NCBI RefSeq assembly: GCF_022549225.1
Contig: NZ_JAKZFD010000015.1
Location: forward strand, 20,720-84,719
DNA length: 64,000 nt
Reading direction: 5' to 3'
From: Pelomonas sp. CA6
GTDB lineage: Bacteria > Pseudomonadota > Gammaproteobacteria > Burkholderiales > Burkholderiaceae_C
How positions within the stretch are numbered: the stretch's first letter is position 1; every line of letters begins with the position of its first letter. This document shows positions 18,254-27,763 of this stretch, in pieces. The notes below the pieces were generated by a model. It saw only the letters and a program-made list of their open reading frames with translations. It was not told the DNA's origin and made no database searches. The translations under genes and the position numbers were made by a program.

Positions 18254-18427
18254 GCTTCGGTGGATGAGTTGGCAGGCCCCCGACAGGACTCGCCCGGCGG
18301 GAGCACCCGCCCCTGTCGCGCGATGCCGCCAGGCCGCCTGGCGGACGCCTCGCTTGGGCCCATAATCGCGGCCACGGGAGGGGCACCCGGCCCCGGGGCC
18401 CGGCACCGACAAGAAGGGACGAACACC

Positions 18428-19060
18428 TTGTTTTCGATCATACAAGCCGCCGGCTGGCCGATCTGGCCCTTGCTGCTGTGCTCGGTCGTGGCGCTGGCCC
18501 TGATCATCGAGCGCCTGATCAATCTGCGCGCCTCCCGCGTGGCGCCCGCCAGCCTGCTGGACGAGGTACTGAGCGTGAGCCAGGCCCAGTTACCGACGCC
18601 GGACGTGGTCGGCAAGCTGGCCGAGAACTCGTTGCTGGGCCAGGTGTTGGCCAGCGGGCTGCGCGTCGCTGCCGCCGAGCCACGAGCCGCTGAAGCGCGC
18701 CTGCGCCAGGTCTTCGAACTGGCCGGCCGTGGCGCCATCCACCAGATGGAGCGCTACCTCAACACGCTGGGCACCATCGCCGCCGCGGCGCCGCTACTGG
18801 GGCTGCTGGGCACGGTGGTGGGCATGATTGAAATTTTCGGCAGCCAGAGTCCGAGCGGCAACAACCCGGCGCTGCTGGCCCACGGCATTTCGATCGCGCT
18901 CTACAACACCGCCTTCGGGCTGATCATCGCGATCCCGTCGCTGATGTTCTATCGCTACTTCCGCGGCAAGGTCGAGGCCTACGTGATCGACATGGAACAG
19001 GCCTGCGACCGGCTGCTGAGCCTGCTGCTGGTGCGCGCCGGCCAGGGAGCGGCGCGATGA
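18428..19060 (+). CDS. exbB: MotA/TolQ/ExbB proton channel family protein
   Basis: This 210-residue inner-membrane protein has three membrane helices (near residues 10-32, 110-135 and 150-175) and the family core LGLLGTVVGMIEIFG. With the ExbD encoded next it would form a proton channel that powers an outer-membrane process. No ATG fits, and the TTG at 18428 gives LFSIIQAAGWPIWPLL, the usual ExbB N-terminus, with AGAAGGGA 8 bases upstream. Its stop overlaps the exbD start (ATGA). Next to lpxK it may serve the envelope rather than TonB. Confidence 0.88.
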   Translation: MFSIIQAAGWPIWPLLLCSVVALALIIERLINLRASRVAPASLLDEVLSVSQAQLPTPDVVGKLAENSLLGQVLASGLRVAAAEPRAAEARLRQVFELAGRGAIHQMERYLNTLGTIAAAAPLLGLLGTVVGMIEIFGSQSPSGNNPALLAHGISIALYNTAFGLIIAIPSLMFYRYFRGKVEAYVIDMEQACDRLLSLLLVRAGQGAAR

Positions 19061-19473
19061 AGTTCCGCCGCCGCAGCCAGGAGGAACCGGAGATCAACCT
19101 GATCCCCTTCATCGACGTGCTGCTGGTGGTGCTGATTTTCCTGATGCTGTCCACCACCTATTCGAAATTCACCGAGCTGCAGGTCACCCTGCCCACCGCC
19201 AGTGCCGACGCGCTGCAGGAGCGGCCGGCGGAGATCATCGTCGCGATCTCCGCAGACGGCCGCTATTCGGTGGACCGCAGCGCGGTCGATGGCCGTTCGG
19301 TGGAACTGCTCACCGCGGCGCTGCAACGCGCCGCCCAGGGCAAGCAGGACCCGCTGCTGGTGGTGTCGGCCGATGCCGCCACCGCCCATCAGAGCGTGGT
19401 CAACGTGATGGACGCGGCGCGGCGCGCCGGACTGCCCAAGCTGGTATTCGCCGCCAACAAGTCCTCCGAATGA
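19057..19473 (+). CDS. exbD: ExbD/TolR family biopolymer transport protein
   Basis: This 138-residue protein has a short cytoplasmic N-terminus (MKFRRRSQEEPEINLIPF), one membrane helix (about residues 16-37) with the proton-relay Asp in IPFIDVLLVVLIFLML, and a periplasmic domain of about 95 residues. It pairs with ExbB. The gene overlaps both neighbours by ATGA, so exbB, exbD and lpxK are translationally coupled. Confidence 0.92.
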   Translation: MKFRRRSQEEPEINLIPFIDVLLVVLIFLMLSTTYSKFTELQVTLPTASADALQERPAEIIVAISADGRYSVDRSAVDGRSVELLTAALQRAAQGKQDPLLVVSADAATAHQSVVNVMDAARRAGLPKLVFAANKSSE

Positions 19474-20508
19474 GTCTGTCGCTGCGTCTGGCCCAGCGCC
19501 TGCAGCAGGCCTGGCGCGAGGACGATGCGCTGGCCCAGGCACTGCGCCCGCTGGCCGCCTTGCATCGCGTGGTGCAAACGCTCAAGGTCTGCGTCTACCG
19601 CCGGAGGCTGAAGCGCAGCGCTGCGCTGCCTGTGCCCGTCATTGTAGTGGGCAACTGGATCGTCGGTGGCGCCGGCAAGACCCCCACCCTGCTCGCGCTG
19701 CTGGCCCATTTGCGCGCCCTGGGGCTGCGGGTGGGGGTGGTCTCGCGCGGCTACGGACGCCGGGAGGATGGCGGCGCCCACCTGGTGCAGCCCGGCGACC
19801 CCGCCGAGCTCTGCGGTGACGAGCCCTTGCTGATCCGCCTGCGCAGCGGTGTGCCGGTGGCGGTGGGACGCGACCGCGTCGCGGCGGCGCGCCTGCTGCT
19901 TGACCGCCATCCCGAACTGCAGCTGCTGCTGTCCGACGACGGACTGCAGCATTGGCGCCTGCCGCGCCAGCTCAGCATCCTGGTCTTCGACGAGCGCGGC
20001 TTGGGCAATGGCCGCCTGCTGCCCGCCGGGCCGCTGCGCCAGGACCGAGAACTGCCGCCACCGCCAGGCAGCGCCGGCACACGGCTGGTGCTGTACAACG
20101 CGACGGCCCCGAGCACGCCGCTGCCCGGTCATCTGGCCCGCCGCGAACTGGCCGGTGCGGTTCGGCTGCGCGACTGGTGTGCCGGCGAACCGGCCCGGCT
20201 GGACGCGCTGCACGCGCTGCGCGGCCGCCCGCTGCTGGCGGCCGCCGGACTGGCCCAGCCGGAGCGATTCTTCGCGATGCTCGAACAACAAGGGCTGACC
20301 CTCGAACGGCTGCCACTGGCCGACCATGCCACTCTGCAGCCACTGCCCTGGCCGCGCGAGCGCGAAGTGCTGGTGACCGAAAAGGACGCCGTGAAGTTGC
20401 GCCATTTGGCCCAGGACGACCCGCCGATCTGGGTGGTGGCGCTAGACTTCCGGCCCGAACACGCTTTCTTCGAGGCCTTGCAGCACTGTCTGCGGCCGCT
20501 GCTGAGCC

Positions 20509-20528
<20 letters not shown>
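19470..20528 (+). CDS. lpxK: Tetraacyldisaccharide 4'-kinase
   Basis: This 352-residue inner-membrane kinase adds the 4'-phosphate to the lipid A precursor. The Walker A motif is VGGAGKTPT at about residues 65-73, in the signature [21 protein letters not shown], followed by SRGYGR and by [12 protein letters not shown]. The N-terminal hydrophobic stretch ([14 protein letters not shown]) anchors it to the membrane. It overlaps exbD by 4 bases and the Trm112 gene by 20 bases. Confidence 0.96.
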
Positions 20529-22282
<1,754 letters not shown>

Positions 22283-22309
22283 GACGCGCCGCCAACGCGG
22301 CACCGGCAC

Positions 22310-22343
22310 AGCGACCCCGCGCAGGCGGTGGTCGCTCTTTTTT
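22310..22343 (+). terminator. Intrinsic terminator of adk
   Basis: AGCGACC and GGTCGCT pair around a 13-base loop and are followed by CTTTTTT, 28 bases after the adk stop codon. Confidence 0.8.
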
Positions 22344-22352
22344 CGGCCACAA

Positions 22353-22373
22353 TTGACGTTTACGTTAACGTAA
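22353..22373. promoter_or_regulatory. LiuR-like palindromic operator before the SDR gene
   Basis: Two overlapping palindromes are seen: TTGACGTTTACGTTAA (22353-22368), of form TTnACGTnnACGTnAA, and the perfect TTACGTTAACGTAA (22360-22373). This pattern resembles the sites of LiuR, a MerR-type regulator of branched-chain amino acid and acyl-CoA breakdown in proteobacteria. It lies 33 bases before the ATG. The regulator itself is not in the window. Confidence 0.6.
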
Positions 22374-22405
22374 CTCACCCACCCTCTTGGAGCTAGGAGA
22401 CAGAC

Positions 22406-23164
22406 ATGGAAATCGCAGGCAAGGTCTTCATCGTCACGGGCGGCGCATCCGGCCTGGGCGAAGGCACGGCCCGCATGCTGACGCGTGAAGGCGGCAAGGT
22501 CGTGATCGCCGACCTGCAGGTGGAACGCGGCGAGGCCCTCGCGGCCGAGCTGGGCGGCGCCTTCGTGAAGTGCGACGTCAGCCAGGAGGCCGACGGCCAG
22601 GCCGTCGTGGCCAAGGCCCTGTCCATGGGCAAGCTGATGGGTCTGGTGAACTGTGCCGGCATCGCCCCGGCCGCCAAGACCGTGGGCAAGGACGGCGCAC
22701 ACTCGCTGTCGCTGTTCGCCAAGGTGCTCACCGTCAACCTGGTCGGCAGCTTCAACATGATCCGTCTGGCCGCCGAAGCGATGAGCAAGAACGAACCGGA
22801 AGCCACCGGCGAGCGCGGCGTGATGATCTCCACCGCCTCGGTCGCGGCCTTCGACGGCCAGATGGGCCAGGCCGCCTATGCCGCCTCCAAGGGCGGCGTC
22901 GTCGGCATGACCCTGCCCATCGCGCGCGACCTGGCGCGCAACGGCATCCGCAACATGACCATCGCCCCCGGCATCTTCGGCACGCCCATGCTGTTCGGCA
23001 TGCCCCAAGAAGTCCAGGACGCGCTGGCCGCCAGCGTGCCCTTCCCTTCGCGCCTGGGCCGGCCCGAGGACTATGCCAAGCTGGTGCACCAGATCATCAC
23101 CAACGACATGCTCAATGGCGAGGTGATCCGCCTGGACGGCGCGATCCGCATGCAGCCGCGCTGA
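22406..23164 (+). CDS. Short-chain dehydrogenase, 3-hydroxyacyl-CoA dehydrogenase type
   Basis: This 252-residue SDR has the NAD motif [10 protein letters not shown] at residues 12-21, the structural motif NCAGIA, catalytic Ser in [11 protein letters not shown] and YAASK with catalytic Tyr and Lys. The overall sequence, including [15 protein letters not shown] and the C-terminal [16 protein letters not shown], resembles type II 3-hydroxyacyl-CoA dehydrogenases (HSD10-like), which act on 2-methyl-3-hydroxybutyryl-CoA and fatty acyl-CoAs. A LiuR-like operator upstream fits that role. AGGAGA precedes the ATG. The exact substrate is inference. Confidence 0.88.
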   Translation: MEIAGKVFIVTGGASGLGEGTARMLTREGGKVVIADLQVERGEALAAELGGAFVKCDVSQEADGQAVVAKALSMGKLMGLVNCAGIAPAAKTVGKDGAHSLSLFAKVLTVNLVGSFNMIRLAAEAMSKNEPEATGERGVMISTASVAAFDGQMGQAAYAASKGGVVGMTLPIARDLARNGIRNMTIAPGIFGTPMLFGMPQEVQDALAASVPFPSRLGRPEDYAKLVHQIITNDMLNGEVIRLDGAIRMQPR

Positions 23165-23201
23165 GCGCAGGCCCGCGCGCCCCAACGGGCCGCGCCAATG
23201 C

Positions 23202-23230
23202 AAAAAGGCCTCCCGCAGGGGAGGCCTTTT
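23202..23230. terminator. Bidirectional intrinsic terminator
   Basis: AAAAAGGCCTCCC and GGGAGGCCTTTT form a long perfect stem with a 4-base loop; both strands end in T runs. It serves the SDR gene from the left and the tonB-TPR operon from the right. Confidence 0.9.
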
Positions 23231-23280
23231 CTATGTGCCCGAGGGTGGCAGGGGCCCACCCCGGGTCAGCCCACGAGGAC

Positions 23281-24525
23281 TTACTTCTTGGCGCTGCGCG
23301 CGTGCACGATCCACAGGCGGGCCAGGTCGGCGCTGCCGTCGTTGCCCTTCACGCCACGCCAGGTCTGCTGTGCCTTGCCGGCATCGCCGGCCAGGAACTG
23401 GGCCAGGCCGAGATAGAGCTTGGCATCTTCCGGACGCTTCAGGTTGTCCTTGGCGATGCCTTCCTCGACCAGCTTGACGCCCTTGGCGCCCTCGCCGCGG
23501 TAGGCCAGCGCCAAACCCAGCTTGATCAGCCCATCGCCTTCCTTGGCGTCGCGTGCATCCTTCTCGGCCGCGGCCTGGCCGGCCTTGGCTTCCTCGATGC
23601 GCTTGACCAGCAGGTCGGCCAGACGCTTCTGACGCGCGGCCTCGGCGCCCTGGCCGAGCACGCCGGCGGCGAAGCCCTTGTCCATCACCTTCTTGCCCTC
23701 TTCGGGGAAGCCGGCCTGGGCGGACAGCTGAGCCATCTCCATGTAATCGTTGGCGTCGCGCAGGTTGTCCGTCGCCAGGCGCAGGCGATAGACGTCCAGC
23801 GTGAAGCGCGGCGAAAAGCCCTTGCGGCTCTGCATCGAGCCCAGCACCTGGGCCCACAGCTGCTTGGTCGGGTAGTAGTTCAGCAGCTTGTCGACAGCCA
23901 GCGCCTCGGTCGCGGTGTCGCCCTTCTTGCTCGCGGCGCTCAGCAACAGATTGAGCTTCTGCTGCGACGGCGTGCGGCCGGCCTTCTCGTCAGCCTGGAT
24001 CTCGGCCAGCGTTTCCTTCAGCACGGCGCCGACGTCACCGGAGTTCCACTGCGAATAGGACTGCACCTGCTTGACCGTGGGGCTGTTGCCGCCGGCGGCG
24101 AAGTAGCGGTTGGCCCAGTCCAGCGCCTTGGCGTGGTTGTTGGCGCGCGAATAGGTGCCGGCGATGGACTCCATCATCTGCAGCTGCTGCGCCTGCGACA
24201 GGCGGCCCGAGGCCTTCAGCGCCTCATAGCCCTTGACCATCTGGTCGGCATCGCCGGTGCGCGAGGCCGCAGCCACGCGCATCTGCTCCAGTGCCGCGTT
24301 CTCGTCGGCATTGCGGCCGCTGACGCCCTCGGCCTCGCGGACCTTGGCGAGCGCTTCCGCGCCCTTGCCGGCCTTCAGCAGGTCGCCCGCCGCCTTCAGA
24401 TGCTTGCCCACGTCGGGGCGCACCTGCGCCTGCGCCTGGCCCAGGCCCAGCCGACCCTGCGGTGCATTGCCCAGCACCAGCGCTGCGGCACCCACGGCCA
24501 CCGAGGCCAAAGTCTTCAATTTCAT
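23281..24525 (-). CDS. Periplasmic TPR-like protein of the tonB operon
   Basis: This 414-residue protein has a signal peptide (MKLKTLASVAVGAAALVLG to about residue 33, near AQAQ) and is otherwise almost all helix, with repeats resembling tetratricopeptide repeats, for instance AGDLLKAGKGAEALAKVREAE, YMEMAQLSAQAGFPEEGKKVM and LGLALAYRGEGAKGVKLVEEG. It follows tonB-exbB-exbD-exbD, where TPR proteins are often found and may help TonB-dependent uptake. A terminator-like hairpin lies between it and exbD2, so its expression may be lower or separate. Function is not established. Confidence 0.75.
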   Translation of the reverse strand: MKLKTLASVAVGAAALVLGNAPQGRLGLGQAQAQVRPDVGKHLKAAGDLLKAGKGAEALAKVREAEGVSGRNADENAALEQMRVAAASRTGDADQMVKGYEALKASGRLSQAQQLQMMESIAGTYSRANNHAKALDWANRYFAAGGNSPTVKQVQSYSQWNSGDVGAVLKETLAEIQADEKAGRTPSQQKLNLLLSAASKKGDTATEALAVDKLLNYYPTKQLWAQVLGSMQSRKGFSPRFTLDVYRLRLATDNLRDANDYMEMAQLSAQAGFPEEGKKVMDKGFAAGVLGQGAEAARQKRLADLLVKRIEEAKAGQAAAEKDARDAKEGDGLIKLGLALAYRGEGAKGVKLVEEGIAKDNLKRPEDAKLYLGLAQFLAGDAGKAQQTWRGVKGNDGSADLARLWIVHARSAKK

Positions 24526-24544
24526 CAGGTTCTCTCCTGCAACG

Positions 24545-24575
24545 AAAAACGCGCCACCCTTGCGGGCAGCGCGTT
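24545..24575 (-). terminator. Internal terminator between exbD2 and the TPR gene
   Basis: Read leftward, AACGCGC pairs with GCGCGTT, with an inner CCC/GGG, and TTTTT follows. It lies 27 bases after the exbD2 stop and 20 bases before the TPR gene start, so it would attenuate rather than end the operon. Confidence 0.7.
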
Positions 24576-24601
24576 CACTGTATCAAGCGTTCAGACCGCC
24601 A

Positions 24602-25033
24602 TCAGTTCAGGAACTGCTCGTTCCCGACCATGGCCATCTTCTTGACGCCCAGGCGCTGCGCCGCCGCCATCACCGCGGCCACGTTGCCGTACTCAACCAG
24701 CTTGTTGGGCTTGATGTGCACCTCGGGCTGGTCTGGCTCGGCGACGACCTGGGACAGCTTGGCTTCCAGGTCCGCATGGTTGGCAACCGGCGTGCCGTCC
24801 CACATCACCGTGCCGTCGAAGTCGATGAAGACCTCGTGCACGATGGGATCCTTCAGCGGCTGCTGGTTGCTCGGTGGCGGCATGTCCAGGTTGATCGAGT
24901 GCAGCTGGATGGGGATGGTGATGATCAGCATCACCAGCAGCACCAGCATCACGTCGATCAGCGGCGTCGTGTTGACGTCCAGCATCACGTCCGCTTCATC
25001 GCCGCCCGAGGAGTTACCAACATTCATTCCCAT
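24602..25033 (-). CDS. exbD: ExbD/TolR family protein (second copy of the tonB operon)
   Basis: This 143-residue protein starts MGMNVGNSSGGDEADVMLDV, has one membrane helix with the proton-relay Asp in NTTPLIDVMLVLLVMLIITI (about residues 22-45), and a periplasmic domain ending VGNEQFLN. It is a tandem relative of exbD1 just upstream, sharing the MGMNVG start. Two ExbD proteins beside one ExbB are known in Xanthomonas-type TonB systems, where the second copy has a specialised role. Confidence 0.9.
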   Translation of the reverse strand: MGMNVGNSSGGDEADVMLDVNTTPLIDVMLVLLVMLIITIPIQLHSINLDMPPPSNQQPLKDPIVHEVFIDFDGTVMWDGTPVANHADLEAKLSQVVAEPDQPEVHIKPNKLVEYGNVAAVMAAAQRLGVKKMAMVGNEQFLN

Positions 25034-25048
25034 GGTTCAACTCCTTGT

Positions 25049-25477
25049 TCAGCCACCCCGAGCCGGCGGCTCGGTGACGAACTTGACCTGCATGATGCCG
25101 GCGCGCTGGCACGCCACCATCACCTTGCCGACGTTCTCGTAACGCGACTTGTCGTCGCCACGGATATGCACTTCCGGCTGCGGATTCAGGACAGACACCT
25201 TCTTCAGGCGCTCCACCAGGGCCTCGGTATCAGGCACCAGGCTCACGCCCCAGTAGATGTCCCCGTCCTTGGTCACCGCGATTTCAATGTTCTCCGGCTT
25301 GGTGACGCGGACCGCATTGGTCTCTTTCGGCAGGGTCACCCCCACCGACTGCGTCACCACCGGCACGGTGATCAGGAAGATGATCAACAACACCAGCATC
25401 ACGTCCACGAGGGGCGTGGTGTTGATGGTCGAGACCACCTCGTCTTCGCCGCCGGACGAACCGACGTTCATCCCCAT
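25049..25477 (-). CDS. exbD: ExbD/TolR family protein (first copy of the tonB operon)
   Basis: This 142-residue protein has the start MGMNVGSSGGEDEVVSTINT, a single membrane helix with Asp in NTTPLVDVMLVLLIIFLITV, and a periplasmic domain containing NPQPEVHIRGDDKSRYENVG. It forms the proton channel with ExbB. It lies 24 bases after exbB and 15 bases before exbD2 on the same strand. Confidence 0.92.
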   Translation of the reverse strand: MGMNVGSSGGEDEVVSTINTTPLVDVMLVLLIIFLITVPVVTQSVGVTLPKETNAVRVTKPENIEIAVTKDGDIYWGVSLVPDTEALVERLKKVSVLNPQPEVHIRGDDKSRYENVGKVMVACQRAGIMQVKFVTEPPARGG

Positions 25478-25501
25478 GATGAGTCTCCGGGTGGCTTGGG
25501 A

Positions 25502-26353
25502 TTAACGACCGGCAACCTTGCGGTTGCCCATCAGCACGCCGTGCAGGTCGGCAGCAAAGGCACGCACTTGCGACATCACGGCCTTGTTGCGGTTGACCAG
25601 CCAGTTGTAGCCCAGCACGGCGGGAACGGCGACGGCCAGACCGATGGCGGTCATGATCAGCGCGGCGCCCACGGGGCCGGCCACCTTGTCGATCGAAGCC
25701 TGGCCAGCCACGCCGATCTGGGTCAGGGCTTGCAGAATGCCCCACACGGTACCGAACAGGCCGATGAAGGGAGAGGTCGAACCCACGGTCGCCAGGAAGC
25801 CCAGGCCGCCTTGCAGACGCGAGTTCACTTCGCCGACGGCGCGGTCGATGTTCATCGTCACCCAGGTGTTGTGGTCGATGTTTTCGGTCAGCGCGCCTTC
25901 ATGGTGCTCCGAAGCGTCCACGCCGGTCTGGGCGATGTAGCGGAAAGCGCCGGTTTCGCTCAGGCTCTTCAGGCCTTCTTGCAGGCTGGCCTTCTTGAAG
26001 AAGGAGGCGCGCACTTCCTTGGCTTCCTTGTTCAGCTTGGCGGTATCCCACAGGCGGATGAACAGGATGTACCAGGAGCCCATGGACATGATGGCCAGGA
26101 TCACCAGAACGGCCTGGTCCACGGTGTTGCCGTGGGCAATGATGTTGCCCAGGCTGTAGGGGTTGTCTTTCTTCTCGGTGGCAGCGGCAGCGGCGGGAGC
26201 GGCAGCCTCGGCAACGGGAGCAGCAGTCTGTTCGGCGGGAGCGGCAGAGGCGGCGGACGCCTGCTGGTCTTGAGCATGGGCCACCAGGGGCGACACGGCC
26301 AGGGTCGCGGCACAAGCCACAGCCGCAATCAAGGCAGAGATACGAGAGATCAT
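25502..26353 (-). CDS. exbB: ExbB proton channel protein of the TonB system
   Basis: This 283-residue protein is longer than E. coli ExbB (244) because of an N-terminal signal-like segment (MISRISALIAAVACAATLA) and an Ala/Pro-rich linker (about residues 28-60). Three membrane helices follow, with the core STSPFIGLFGTVWGILQAL and VGAALIMTAIGLAVAVPAVLG. AGGAG precedes the ATG at 26353. With ExbD it harvests proton motive force for TonB. Confidence 0.94.
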   Translation of the reverse strand: MISRISALIAAVACAATLAVSPLVAHAQDQQASAASAAPAEQTAAPVAEAAAPAAAAATEKKDNPYSLGNIIAHGNTVDQAVLVILAIMSMGSWYILFIRLWDTAKLNKEAKEVRASFFKKASLQEGLKSLSETGAFRYIAQTGVDASEHHEGALTENIDHNTWVTMNIDRAVGEVNSRLQGGLGFLATVGSTSPFIGLFGTVWGILQALTQIGVAGQASIDKVAGPVGAALIMTAIGLAVAVPAVLGYNWLVNRNKAVMSQVRAFAADLHGVLMGNRKVAGR

Positions 26354-26476
26354 GGAGTTAGCTCCTACGCAAAAAGATCTGGCGATCTGGAATACGGGGT
26401 TAGGGCTGGAGCGCCTGACGGTGTCCCGGGACAGGCACCCCATGCGGGGAAGCGGGGCTCATGCGGCCCCGCCGGC

Positions 26477-27121
26477 TTAATCGATGTTGAAGACGAATTC
26501 CTGTTCGAACACGTGATCGCCCGGACATTCGTAGGTGTCCGTCAGCGCGCTGACCACGGCAGCGCGCAGAGCACGCTCGGCCTTGCGGTCGTTGGCGCCA
26601 CGGATCACGGCCAGCTCCACGCTGGTGACACGGCCCGCCTTCACGGTGGCGGTCGCCTTGTACTCGGCACGGCCGGCCCAGTTCACCGCGGGAATGTCAG
26701 GCTTGCCCATCTTGGTGCAGACCATGGCGGCGGTGATCTTCGCGGGACGCGGTGCGGGAGCGGCGACCGGCGCGGGGGTCGGGTTGGTCGGCGCCACCGT
26801 GTTGGTCGGCGGCGGCGTCGTGCTCTGCACGGCCACCGCGGCCATGGGCGGCGGCGGCGCCGTCACGGTCACCTCGGGCGGCGGCACGAAAGGCGGCGGC
26901 GGGGCCTTCAGATCGGGCGGGGGCGGCACCACCTTCTCGGGCGGGGGCGGCGGCTTGACCTTCTCCTCGACCACCTTCACGTCGATCGGACCCTTGACGG
27001 CCTCGACCACCTTGGTGGCCAGGCCGCTGGCCAGCGCCCAGACGATCAGCACGTGAATCAAGATCACGATGCCGAATCCGGTCAGACGCGAACCGGCCTT
27101 CTGGTCTTGCGCAAAGTTCAT
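26477..27121 (-). CDS. tonB: TonB energy transducer
   Basis: This 214-residue protein has a membrane anchor (about residues 15-36, FGIVILIHVLIVWALASG) with the conserved His (IHVLI), a proline-rich periplasmic spacer with PPPPPEKVVPPPPD-type repeats (about 55-130), and a C-terminal TonB-like domain of about 80 residues. It transmits energy to outer-membrane receptors for iron complexes or B12. It leads the operon tonB-exbB-exbD-exbD-TPR; GAAGGAG precedes the ATG. I found no clear Fur box upstream. Confidence 0.92.
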   Translation of the reverse strand: MNFAQDQKAGSRLTGFGIVILIHVLIVWALASGLATKVVEAVKGPIDVKVVEEKVKPPPPPEKVVPPPPDLKAPPPPFVPPPEVTVTAPPPPMAAVAVQSTTPPPTNTVAPTNPTPAPVAAPAPRPAKITAAMVCTKMGKPDIPAVNWAGRAEYKATATVKAGRVTSVELAVIRGANDRKAERALRAAVVSALTDTYECPGDHVFEQEFVFNID

Positions 27122-27763
27122 GCGCGCTCCTTCATCAAACTGCGAAACACTTTCATCGAGACACTGGAGGGGAAAGTTCGCTCGACACAGCGGCTACGCT
27201 GCTCACGGCCGTCACCCCGAGTTAGAAGCGACTCTTGCCGGCGTTGCGGGAGGACGGAACCCCATCTAGGCAGCCAACGGGCTGCTGGATGAGGCGACCC
27301 CATGCAGGATGGACAGAAAGACTCAACACTCTGGGCACGGTACGGACCCGATCAAAGCAACAAAAATGCCCGCTGGCTTTTGACCACGGGCCTCTCAAGC
27401 AAAGTGACGCGTAGAACGGCTACACCTTTCACCTAGCTTGCGCAGCCCAAATCATAAACGAGCGTCAGCTGGGCTCAAGCATGGGGCTTACCCCAGGCTT
27501 TAACGAAGCTTACGCAGCTCGCCAATCCGGACAACCAACGCATCTCTGCACCGGTATTTGGTATTTTAGTGGTATGCGAACACACGACCACCCGGGCACC
27601 ATATAGGGATTTCCCGCGACCGACAGTCTATACGCACAGCCGTAGGGGGTTGGCGTCTCGGCGCCCCACTTCGCCAGCACGCAAGAACAGGCGACGCTCG
27701 CGCCGCTGCGCGCACACAGCCACGGGTACCGGCCAACGGCAACCGTTTGCGCTTCAGGGTCTT
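27122..27763. other. 642-base intergenic region between tonB and the Yej-like operon
   Basis: No convincing protein gene is seen on either strand. The region has lower G+C than its neighbours near 27340-27580. It contains a terminator-like hairpin (27362-27392, leftward), two further stem-loops (27446-27474 and 27482-27495), and a TAAAAT element on the minus strand near 27563-27568. It should hold the tonB promoter close to 27121-27340. Confidence 0.6.
27362..27392 (-). terminator. Probable terminator downstream of the Yej-like operon
   Basis: Read leftward, GCCCG-TGG pairs with CCA-G-CGGGC (one bulged G) around TCAAAAG, followed by ATTTTTG. It lies about 370 bases beyond the last gene of the transporter and 240 bases before tonB. 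It could also end a small RNA. Confidence 0.6.

Larger units (their letters stand above)
18040..18427. other. 388-base intergenic region between xseA and exbB
   Basis: No gene is seen. Going left to right it holds a perfect 15-bp inverted repeat (18048-18093), an A+T-rich patch (18141-18180) that could carry a rightward promoter, a small palindrome CCGATC-T-GATCGG (18197-18209), a perfect DnaA box (18245-18253) within an ATCCAC/GTGGAT inverted repeat, and a G+C-rich leader before the TTG start of exbB. Confidence 0.6.

Noticed and set aside
18141..18265. A replication origin suggested by the DnaA box and A+T-rich patch
   Set aside because: Only one good DnaA box, no dnaA/dnaN, parAB or gidA genes near, and the patch is short.
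26354..26476. A terminator between tonB and exbB from the GCGGGGC hairpin near 26453-26473
   Set aside because: The stem is G+C-rich but no T run follows; the two genes belong to one known functional unit.
27160..27200. A GGGGAAAGTTCG stretch reminiscent of RNase P RNA
   Set aside because: The match is short and the other conserved RNase P segments are missing; it lies in the tonB leader.
24233..27292. A 1019-codon open frame on the plus strand opposite the tonB operon
   Set aside because: Antisense to five well-supported genes; composition is shadow-like with no family resemblance.
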